A stretch of 64,000 nt of DNA, taken from positions 4,465,501-4,529,500 of the forward strand of contig CM037473.1 of assembly GCA_021014325.1 (NCBI GenBank). Reading direction: 5' to 3'. The position numbers and the translations under genes were made by a program. Numbering within the stretch: the first letter of the stretch is position 1; each line of letters opens with the position of its first letter. Below the pieces are notes generated by a model. The model had not been told where the DNA came from and searched no databases. It saw nothing but the letters and a program-made list of their open reading frames with translations. This stretch comes from Plazaster borealis. Taxonomy: Eukaryota; Echinodermata; Asteroidea; Forcipulatida; Labidiasteridae. This document shows positions 12,601 through 24,600 of the stretch, piece after piece.

Positions 12601-15600
12601 TCCTTAGAACATTCCCCGCGTCAAAATCGTTAAGTTTGGTGATCAGAAAGGTGCGGTACGGTATGTTCCGACACCCCTATGTTCCGACAACTCTAGCCTA
12701 TGTTACGAAAAACGTGATCTATACGTTAGGGTTAGGGTTAGGGTTAGGGTTAGGGTTGGGATTAGGGTTGGGGATAATTAGGGTTAGGATTAGGGTTAGG
12801 GTTAGGGTTAGGGTTAAGGTTAGGGTAAGGGTGAGCATTAGGTTTAGGGTTAGGACTAGGTTTAGGGTTAGAGTTTAGGTTAAGGTTAGAGTTAGGGTTA
12901 GGGTTAGAGTTAGGTAGGGTTAAGGTTAGAATTAAGAAAAAACATTACTGGTGTCGGAACATAGGGGTGTAATAACCTTTAAAATTATCCTCTAAAGTTG
13001 TAACTCCAGCATTGTAGTAGATGCGGTAAGGGGGCCTTAGTAAATCAATTTTACAATGGCAATGGACTTACTCAAACTCATAAAGGCAAAGCTAAATTGA
13101 GAAATAATTAACATTTAAACTCAATCTTTCAATACACTAAATTCACGACTATGCTGTGGTAGTTCATAGTGCTCTGGGTAGTTCAATGCCCCCACAAGTT
13201 CCCCTCAAAACCATTAACCCGAAGGCTGTGCATTTTTTATGGGTGATTTGTTCCCCTTTCAGTTTACACTACATAATATCAGATAGTATATCAGATGTTA
13301 TCTCAAGGCCCTCATGCCTTCCCGTCTTTGAAGCTTGAAAAAAAAAATTGTCGGGCGAGATTTTTATCGTGTTCTGTGTCAAAATGCATGACGTGATGAC
13401 GTATATGGTTCCCGGGCTGAGTCTCTGTGGAGATGCCTGTCCCGGGCGTGTCCCAGGGTAGACTGGCTTTCATGCATCGAAACAAGAATTAGTAAAAAAA
13501 TACTCCAGGCATGGACGACCGGATTAAATTGTTGTTACAGATCCGTTTAAACCGTATCACGGCACACTTTCAAAGAACTGCCAAGCAAGAAGAAAACAAT
13601 ACTTAATACATGTTAATGCTATACGGGAAGATGGGGGACCAGTCAAGAGCAGTGCCTATTGCATATTATTCTGGCTGGTGACCTAATTTTGTTAAGTAAC
13701 ATTATTTGCTAAAGTGTTCGTCTTCGCCGCCCCGCCCGCCCGTAAATGAAACCGACCGTATGATGTAAGGAATTACAATCGATTGTAAAATTTCCACTCT
13801 TCAAATTGTTCATGTAAAAGTGACATTCAAGTAATTGTTTTTTTAAACATTGAACGTTTGGGGTTTAAGGTTTTTTGTTGGTTTATTCATTAAAAACAAA
13901 GTGCAGGATTGTAAAGCTTGATTACAGTTTCAGTTGAAAATCTCTCTCATCAAGAAGTGTAGGCCTACATCAGTAGCAATATTCTGGAGAAATATTTCCG
14001 CGTGAGATAAAACATGACGGCAGGCGTTTGAAGACCTCAGATTTCACCGTTGCTTTTGATGAACGTGCTAAAACACCCCTGAAAAGACAAAATATATCAC
14101 TTTTTGTTGTTTTCACCTATAAGTTGAGAGGTCCCACTGATTTTGATGATTTTTGTCCCACTAGATATGCCGTAAAAGGAGCCTTCAGCAAAACTGTGCA
14201 CAATAGCGGGGTGTTATATTCATCTAACTCTTCGTACCCACATAACAAAGACGCCAAACAGGTCTCGTATAACTGCAAATCAAATTTGTACACTACCAGC
14301 CATGCATTGGAAACATTTCATGGTAATTTTATGAACAGAATCTATTTTGACAATGCCACAGTATCAAATGGCTGTTCGACTTCCATATCCCGCGTGGAGT
14401 TGACTGCGAGAATAATGTAGAAAACCTTTTAATCCCATTTCTGATTTTTTTGTTATTGTTTTTATATTTTCTTTTTAGGTTATAGTAATCCATTATGACA
14501 TTTTATATCTGCGCAAACAATCTTCTGTTGGCTCGCCAGTAGCGCCATTTTGTTTTTTTACAGACTACCGTTTTCTAGGACCATTTGTTTTCTGCACGGT
14601 CACGCATTCATCTCAACTCAATACATTTTAAGCCAGCAACAATCTTTGGCAAGTTTGTCACATATTGGTCATGGAAGCGCCGTCAATTCCTAAGGATAAG
14701 ATAACCCACACTGAAGGGTATATTTTGATGAACGACTATTATCTCTGAATGAAGAATTTATCTCAACCCTGACGAGAGAAGACAGGTAGAATTTTTGGCC
14801 GGAAGAAGAGAGTTTCTCTCGATGAAATTTGCTGTCAAGCGGGGTAAGCGTAACATAAGAAGCCTGCCGCCGAAGTATTAGTGAAACGTCTGCATACCGT
14901 CAGGGGTAAAGTGATGGGTGGGGGGGGGGGTATCGTATTTTTTCTTTAACGTGGGTGTTTTGAAGCTTCAGGAGTGATATCAACAGGTTACAGGTTTTAA
15001 CATGTTATTGGTGATGTGATGTCGGAGGAGGAATGACGCCAAACGTATATTAAAAACAAACAAACAAAAAAACCAGATTTCTCCTGCCCATAAATCAATC
15101 TGCAATTTCATAGAGTCATTTAATCACTAACATTCCCTCAACAAAAACACAACGAGTGCTCAGTGGGAACAGACGGAGTGTCGTGTGATGTATATTGATT
15201 GCGACCTGCATGGCCCATTGTCATAGAGGTGCTAAAGCACAAAAAGTTGCTATAAGCACCACGAAATTATGCTTACCAGCTAAATCGCATTGATGCAATG
15301 TCACATGTAACATCTGTGACTGGTATCCTGCTTATTTTTGCTTAGCGGAAAAATTTTAAGGCAATATTTTTTGCTCTATGAAATTAGGCCCTGGGCTCAA
15401 TTTCAGAGAAATTTTTGCAAGCACAAAGTGTAGCTAAGCACATTATGTTAATATAGAAGGTTACCAGCCGAATTACCACGTCACATGTACCAACTGTAAC
15501 CGGTTTCCTGCTCATTTTTTGCCGAGCAGAAAATGTTGTCAAGCAATGTTTTATTCTTAAGCGGCCCTGGGCCAAAGCCCTGTCACATTTGGCCTAGGGC

Positions 15601-18600
15601 CAAATTCCATATAGCTGTTATTGTAAAATTGCGGGATCACACCCAAGTTTGCGATACAACCTGGGAAGCGTAAGCTTGGGCGTGATCCCTGTCTATACGG
15701 CAATTAAAGGTTTGTTGGCTTCTGACTGGCAGCCGAACATGCTATTAACAATAGGGAGACCGGCAACATAAGGGCTAGATATATCAGTTGGTAGAGCGCC
15801 GACACGTTTCTGGAGGTCGCAGGTTCAAGTCCTGTTCTCGTGAATTTGTCTTTGTTCAACCCAAATTTTGTTTTAGAAGAAGCATTGTAAAATTGGTCCA
15901 AGGTCACCCCCCCCCACATTACTTTAGGACCTACGATAGAACATCCATATGACTCATTTACACACTTTCAACTAATCAATTCGAATTAGTTTCAAATAAT
16001 GTGACGGACGAGTATTCTTTATGAACGGATTACCATTAACTAAGTGACTGAAGTCTTACAATTTACATGTCTGGAAAATTAATTATTTTGTCGCTACCGT
16101 CGGTGCGTTTACTTGTTGCATTTTACTAATTGCAAGACTTTAATCAAAACATTTTGTTTAAATAAAGCAGTTAGGGAGAATACGAATTAATTTCAAATGA
16201 TTGATTTGCGGACTCAAAATTAAACCTAGCATTTTGTCCATACCCGGTTTTTCTGAATTTCAAAATAATTTCTTAACACACGGTACGTGATTAAAATTAT
16301 TAGCATGTAATTGTTTATGTTTTTTATTTCATATCACAGTCTTTTTGTAATTAATCCAATTTATTAATATGTCTCGATACACTTTATATATTACTTTATA
16401 TACAAGAATTTATTTTGATAAAATGCAAAAAAAGCGCCCGAAGCCTATTGATTTACTCAATACATTTATGTTTTACCCATAAATATCACTCATCCATTTT
16501 AATATTTGCTTGTGTTCTGCATCATTATAATCTTCCTTTATAATGTATTTATAGAAAAACATATATTGTATGTACGAAAACCGACAGAAATACATTTTTG
16601 TAGCTTCCTGATTTCAGAATTCTAACTGGCCTCTCTCATCACCGGTCATGCTCGGTGTTCTAGTGGTTAATACATCTCGGTCGTGGGTTCGAATCCCACC
16701 AGAGTATTATGCATGTTGGTTTATTTACCACATGACTCGAAGTACAAAGGGCTTATCCCGTCTTAGGGTAAAACCACAAATGATATCCTTTATTCTTTCA
16801 TGCAATTATTGCATCAATACTAAATTGTTTGCGGTCCCTCAGCTGCCAATTACAGGATTCGAACTCTCCTGCTGTCACTGGGCACACTCGGTGGTCTATT
16901 GGTTATTACATCTGTTCTAGAATACGGGGGTCGTGGGTTCGAGTCCCACCCGAGGAGTATGGCTGTGGATTTGGGATTCAGGTTCCACACGACTTGGAAG
17001 ACTGCGTATTTTTTTATGAAATCGGTCCCCAGAAAACAACACAATGCTAGACCCTTCCAACCGTCGCTGGTACCCCTCCTTGATATTATAACATTGTCAT
17101 AATTTGCATTTCCCAATGATCTTTTTACATCCAAGTGACATCTTTACATGCCCAGCTGTTGTCTAGGATTTATTTGTTGCCTTAATTTATGAGGTTATTG
17201 ATTAATACAGTGCTTATCACACCTCGGTGTAATACAGGTAAAACCCAAAATAGAATTCGTCATTCCTGATGCGATTGTCGTGTCGTGGCCGACTGGTCTA
17301 GTGCACCAGACTCAAGTCTTAGTGGCTAGGTCTTTTTATTTATTTATTTTTTTTTTTAAATCTTCGGACAAAAGTACATATATACATTTTAAAAATTGTC
17401 CGGGTCAAGACAAAAGTTTAAAAAACTGTCATCATAGATGTGTCTGACCCAATAAAATCCACTACTACAAAGTGATATACAGAAAACCTAAAAACAAAAA
17501 GTGAAGCAAACGTGACTCACTTAAGGAGACAAGCGGATAAAAAGACAAACAGGGCCACAAGCAAAGCAAAACAAGAAAACTTGATTAAAAACATTAAGAG
17601 CAATTAAAAACATTAAGAGCAACATTAAGGTCATTAGGGTGTAGGTTTGAATCCCGGTTATGACATGCGTGTCCTTGAGCAAGACACTTAACTATTATTG
17701 CTTCTCTTCAGCCAGGAGTAAATGGGTACCTGTGAGGGCAGAGATGGTTCTTGTTATTGATTTAGCTTGGTGCGCTACATTATTTGGCAAGCACAAGCTG
17801 TATATGCTCCCCTAGGGAGCTGAGATGGTTTAAGGAATGAAATAAATGGCCCAGTGACCGGGGGTAATAATGTTGGAGCGCCATGAGCGTCACTGAGAAC
17901 ATGATACGAAACCATTATTAATGTATAATTATATTTTTGCTTTTGAGTAAAAAAAAAACCACCCACAAAATTAGTCAAACCCAAAGCTTTTTTGATCGGC
18001 TTAAGTCAACATAATAAACAACCTGATAAATCTACTTGATGGGCCTCTCATCTTGTCAAAAGTGACCTGAAGGCAAATTGAGGCAGTCAATATAAGCACC
18101 TTAGCAGATTTATTCACTGCTTCCTCTAAACGTGATCACAATATGAATTTTTTTTTAACCTTTCTCATGAAAAAAGATGAAAATAATGACTTTCTTCTTA
18201 TAACGTGTAAAATGGTTTGAAGATTTGTCTATCTTTTTTCTTTGAGACGGGCTCTTTAAGTTTTGCAATTGTATAGAATTGTAAATAAATTATATGTATT
18301 ACTAAATTTGATATATATATATATATTTTTACTATGGCTGCTGTTATAACTATTTGTTTTGTAATTTTAATGTTTCCAATTGCCAATGGAACACAATTAT
18401 CTGTATTTAAAAATGAAGACACATGAACAATATCTTCATATTCATACTCATTTGTCTTTATTTAGCCCAACCTTATGATCTTATGCAACCCCACACTTTC
18501 CTTTTGTGTCTAAGTCGTGGAACTAATCTGTCACCCCTTAGGGAATATTAATATTTTATTATGATATGTTTATTTATTTATTTTCTATTTATAGGATCCA

Positions 18601-21600
18601 GATATGTGGTTTGGGAGGTGTAAAACGGACGAGCAGTGCCCGATAGGAACATATATTACAGGCGGGAATGGTTCGTGTACTTTTGATCTCAATCCCTCAT
18701 TTTCGTTCTTTCCAAAAATGAAAATTAAACATTTATGATTTTAGCTCAGAAGTTGGAAAGGAAATTTTGCAGAAATTATTTCTCTCCCAATTCAAACATA
18801 AACGTTGAAATACTTGTTATTATGTTTGTGTATAGTATTTATCTTGTAAAAATGTGTAATCGTAAATGCAAACTTTACCAACTTTAGTTTACATTCGTGA
18901 ATCAAAATGATTACATCCGCGTCTGCGGGAGAGCACGTTTAAGCTTAGGTTAATAATTTCTGAACATGCAATTATTTCGACCGCTGTTCAAACAGAAAGA
19001 AACTGTAATAACACACATTCTTCATGCTCGAAATGAAACAAACAACCCACAGGAATAGACCATGTAACCGTTGTTTGCAAAAAAGAGTGACATTGTACAT
19101 TCCATGGCCATGGGCGTTTGGGCAGGCAAGATACTACACTGGTCATATAGAAAACTTTAAAATTGGTGTAATGATTTTGAAATTAATTAAAGATTTATAA
19201 AACAAATAACAGATTGACAAGTTTTGAGATGTGCCCCCTTTCTCCGTGCCAAAAGTTGGTTAAATTCAGTAAAATCTCCATTAAATAAAATATTGCCTGC
19301 AGAAAGTCCAGGCTCTGTGGCTCTTTTGTAAACATGTGATGTCATAGGTTACATGCTCTATAGTTTAAATTCCAGTATAAAACTCGCTTTAAATAAACAA
19401 ACATTTAATTTAAATGTATTAAACAGGATTGGTAGAGCCGACAAAATAGTCGCAGACAATGTTAATGTTTTGTGTGATCAACCATATACACGAAATAACA
19501 AACTTGTAACATTTTTGGCTTATAATCCATTGTATAAGTCAGGAGAAAAAAAAACATGCACAATTTTCAGCATGTAAACAAATCGTCCTTAATTTTGGTT
19601 GTAACAATCGAGATCAGCTTCTTGTTTGTGTTTTCAGATGCCATTTTCTCGAATATGACTTTCAGAGGGAAATATTTCACAGAAAAAAATTGTTCTAGTA
19701 GGCTTTGAACCTCACAATCAGTAAGCTTTCAGACTAAAATTAAAAATGATGTTTTTGGTAATCCTTACCAATCCTGTATAATACCTTTAACTGAAATATC
19801 TTTAAAGAAAAAAAACTACTTTGAAATGGGTTATCGTGTAATAAAATATCTCAGCCTTGCATTTCATTTCTTTGTAAAGATCCACTCCTACACTTTTCTA
19901 CTGTTATGGTTCATTCTATAGGCTGGTTCCCTGATCCCCTTTGTTTTTCCTCGGCATACTCTCCAGGCATGAGAACAGGTCGCTGTGTACCAGCGCCATG
20001 GCCTTACAAAGGCGTAAACAAAACGTGCGAAATACGAGCGTGGTGCCCAACAGAATACGACAAATTACCAAGGTAAATTAATACCCACGTGTTATTTGGT
20101 ATGATAATTCCCTCTCTCCAGAGAATTTGATTTACTTGAAGTTTGTTTGTTTTGTTTTTCTTGTTGATTCTTTACTCGTTGCGTTGTTGATGTGATGATT
20201 GAAACTGATGAATATTGTAATGTATAACAATAAAGGTACAATGCTTGATAAAAGACCGCCGTTGGGAATTGAATGCGTACGGCATGGAAAGCTGGTACTT
20301 TACTTACAACAATGCCTGTTATAATTCATGCGCATTATTTAACGGCACGCATTTATATCTAACCCAAAACATCAACTGTTTACTGGGCAGCATGCTGTTT
20401 ATAGAGACATCTTTTGTAATAATATGCATCCCTTAGTAAATGTCACATAAAATACACCACAGTGTGTAGGCATACTGTAGGCACTTTTACACCAGTGTGC
20501 ACACATCATTATCACAATTCAGAAGCTTCACATTGTGACTTTACCCTGACTGTGGACACACTGTGAAGAAGATACACTGTGGTATAGTTCCAAATTGCAG
20601 TGTTATTACATACTAGGAACCAATGTTGGCTATAACAACAGTGTAAATACATCATCATCACTGTGTAGAAGCTAATAAACACTGTGACTTTGGCCCACTG
20701 TGGACACACTGTGAAGAAGATACACTATGGTCAAGTTCCAAATTACGTGTTATTGCATACTAGGAACCAATGTTGGCTATAACAACAGTGTAAATACATC
20801 ATTATCACTGTGTAAAGGCTAATAACCACTGTGACTTTGGCCTACTGTGGACACACTGTGAAGAAGATGACACTATGGTCTAATTGCAAAGTCGGTCTGT
20901 TAATACACCCTAAACACTTGCAATCGGGGACCTCATATTGTACCTCTTTGGTTCGTTCTTAAGCTATTTTGGCAACACCTCCCATTGGTTTTGTACATGA
21001 TTCTTCAACTGGGGACCTTCAATCCAACCGGGAACCCTAATGTTCCTTTGTAGGACAAACAAATAGGGCACCGCTTTTAAACTAAATCCGTGGGCGTGAC
21101 ATTGATATTTTGGTTAAATGAATGGCATAATGACAGGTAAACGTACACGTGACTTCAAATGCCGCTAAACCCAAGTGAAACATCTCTTGAAAACTCTTTT
21201 ATCTTTTCGAAATCCCGTTACCCCTAATGTGAGGTTCTTGATGTATTTCTTCTTTAACCATTACATTTTGTTCCTCCCTCCCCTTTCCAGAAAATGTGAT
21301 CCTCCTTAAGATTGTCATTTAAATACCCGAGTAAATATGTATTAACTAATTTGATAATTTGACATTATTGTTGATTTCATTGGTTTTTGTTTTCGTTATT
21401 ATTTATTTATTGTTTGATTGTTATTACATTCATTTTTACCAATAGTGGACTTCTTAAGAGGTAGCTAAAATAAATAGTAAACTTGCGGGTACAACCATGT
21501 GTAAAAACTCTTTTGTGGGAGTGTTGGCACTGAAAAGAGCCGGTTGGGTCTCAGAGCCAACTACACTCCCAAAGGAGTTTTTACACATGGTTGTACCCGC

Positions 21601-24600
21601 AAATTTACTATTTATTTTAGTTACCTCTTATTTGTCCACACCATGCAAAGCTTCAAACAACACCTAGTGTACTACTTCTGTTTACTTGAATTTCAATAGC
21701 TCACTTTGAATTCATAAATTATTGCTGATTCTTAAGTCAAATTAATTTGTGTCCATCAATAAATAAGTGTTTTTGTAACACTGTAGAAACGTTGGTTGAG
21801 TGGTTATTTCTAGACGGCCGGTATCCCAAGCATCAATAATAATTCTCCGGAAAATGTCAAACTTAGCCTAATTCGTACAGAAACAGAAAAATTGGAACCG
21901 TTTATTGTACATTGTATAAAAATACCATTGATCTCCTCACAAAAAATTTTATAAATATAATAATAATTAATTTTCATCCGAAAGTCTACTTGTTATAAAG
22001 ATGGTTATGGTAGTATGCATCCTGAGAAGTTATTTCTTCTGAAGTGCGCCCCCCCCCCCCGTTGAATAAAAACCAATAAAAGTAGGTCAACAATTTCAAT
22101 ATCCAGAGATCGTCTAAATGCCAGGTTTTGAGATTCAAATTTCCGTGGTGTCCGTTTTTGCATGCTGCGGCCAGAGATGCGGTTGGTACCAGCTGTCAAC
22201 CTCGCTGAACGTGGATGGATTCAACGTTCTTGATGAAAAAACATGACAGTTTTGTCGCTGTTTTCTCAACAAGTACACACTGTATGCAACTGAAATTTTC
22301 ACAGGTGACATTTTATGGCCTCATTCTTGAAAGTTTTGCCTATAAATTAGCATTACGTTGACAAAACCCAAACGATGACCCTAGCTTTAACTCACAAGAC
22401 TTGTTCTTTTGAGGTTCGGAGAAGGATGTGGGGTTAGCAGCGATAGCTGGAGACAATGGGATTGGCAGAAAGTTTACAAATTATCAAACTATTTCCCTTG
22501 TTTAACAGAAAGGATGGACTGCACGAATTCATTTTTGTGTGTGAAAGTGTTTAACACTTTAACACTTGCCCTAAAGGTAGTTTTGCTACCGTGTTATACT
22601 GTTGTCATATTAGTAATAGTCTACCTATGTATGATAAAGTTTGTATGACTAATATTCTGAAACAAAGTTTGCAATTTGGATTGTTTTATTATGTAATCTC
22701 CTAAGAAACAAATGTCCAAATAAGACGCTGTTGCTCCTCCCCATTATTTGCCCGGCAAACAGAAAATACTTGTTCCTCCCTTGAACCAAGTGAAACCATT
22801 GTTGTTACTCAATTTGCTTCAAAAAGAAGGCCACTAAATGCGAGGGCCACAAAAGATGAATGGGTAAAATAACTAAGACAACAAAGGAAGTCTCAGGTAA
22901 AGATATCTGTCTCATAACGGTGATCAACTTAAAGGAACATTACAGAATTGGTTTTTGCTAACAAAACAGTTGCTGGCAGTGTAAGCACTTTATATAATCC
23001 ACCATATACATAAATTGACAAACCTGTAGAAGTTTGAGATCGATCGGCCATCTGGGTCACGAGAAAATAGTGAAAAACCGAATACACATTTGCATGTGTT
23101 ATACAATGCATGAATAAAACGCTCATGAGCGATAAACTCCAATCGGAAATTAGTTTTATATATTTCTCATCAAATAGGCATTTCAGACAGAAATTTTTCT
23201 AGGGATGTTTTCTATCATCATCATTAGACCTTGTAAGTTTTATGTAAATCTGTGACCTTGAAGAAAATTTTAATTACCAGTTCTGTAACGTTCCTTTAAC
23301 CTTCTTCATCGTCTAACCACAGGGGAAATTTCAAATTGTAAGGCCACATAGGTCTAGTACACCGTCTATCGTGCACTTTGGGGATATCACATTAAAAAAC
23401 AGCCAACCCATCCCACTGCCTAGAAGGGCTCTGGCCTGAGGGGATACTATTATCACATGATCTAATAACGAAGTCTCATTGGATCGAAAACATAGTCTGG
23501 CTGAATAGCCTGGGGTCAGACTCTATTTGGATTGGAAATCGGGTCATTTATGATATTGCCGTTTGCGGATACCAGTGTTATGCGGTATTTATAGCGGGAG
23601 TATTCATCGAGATGAAACCACTTAATGCATTAATGAGTCTGCCCTTTCGAAGTCAACGAGGGACGGGATTTGCCTTGATTTCTGTATAGATAAGAAAAAT
23701 ACCAGGGTATATGAAAAAAAATCAGACTGCAAGGAAGAATTTTTTTAATAATAACATGCTACCGATCTGGTTCTTTGTGCGGCACAACCCAAGGGCTTTT
23801 GGGCCATGTGGTATTAACTCAAATCTTGAAGGTAAACCGTAAGCTGTTCTTGGAACCAACTCCACTTCCAACGTAGAGGAACTCCAAGATATCACCGTTT
23901 GTAAAACACAATTTTAAAGATCTGCTGTATGTGATATTTTAAGCGCTAAAAGAAAACCGAAACTTATTTTATATTTCCCCCAATATTTTAAAGGTGACAT
24001 GTCATCCCCAAAATACCCATTCTCAATTAAATTTAAATTATGAGTGGAAAACACCAAGATTCATTTTTCTTCTTTTTTATTTCATTTGAGTATTAATATT
24101 TTGGGTGGAGTGAATACAGTTAGTATGTATTAAAACTGTTTTGTAAGAAACAAAGTTGGAACTCTGCAACAAAACTAACTAAGAACAAACCAAAGCACAA
24201 CACTACACAAAGAACACCCCATACAAACAAAAATGTGAGTGAAAAAATAGACATCTCACATGGACAGTTTAGAGTATAATTGGACACTAAATCTCTAAAG
24301 TTAGTAGAGAATTTATTTGAAATAGTGTTTTGATTAATAAGGCATTCAAAATCCGGCTACTTACGGCGCTCCGTTCTGATAACATTTGTGAGTGAAAATC
24401 GACGTATTCGCGGGGCAGGTTCAAAATCAGATTATAACACTACCGATATGTAACCTGAAGCCACAATGTAACTAAGAATTCTTAATTGGGCTATATGCAA
24501 CTATAATTGGGTATATGGGTATTTGATGACATCTTGGGAAGTGCCATGGAACCATAAGGTTTATACCTACTTTTGAAATTCAGTGGGAAAAGTGGACACT

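Larger units (their letters stand above)
9683..18594 (+). other. P2X intron a-b (8.9 kb)
   Basis: Contains a perfect 14-bp-arm hairpin (10918-10950), a non-LTR retrotransposon-like tail (11136-11222), a TTAGGG tract inside inverted repeats (12671-12970), two copies of a 'GCCCAATTTCATAGAGCTGC' element (15211-15575), tRNA-like SINE heads (15783-15850, 16645-16705, 16885-16960) and an interrupted SINE (17279-17940). ORFs here, including 14028-14420, have no recognisable domain. Confidence 0.7.

Noticed and set aside
12636..12878. Protein of GLGLGL and RVRVRV repeats
   Set aside because: Direct translation of the TTAGGG tract.
14028..14420. 130-residue plus-strand ORF
   Set aside because: No recognisable family, no repeats of its pattern and no similarity to P2X; a chance frame in an intron cannot be excluded, so I did not call it.
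15704..15919. Minus-strand protein with TGLEPATS
   Set aside because: This is the usual translation of a reversed tRNA B box in SINE sequence.
16885..16960. Functional tRNA gene
   Set aside because: A and B boxes are good, but the anticodon arm is malformed and closely similar heads occur several times as SINEs.
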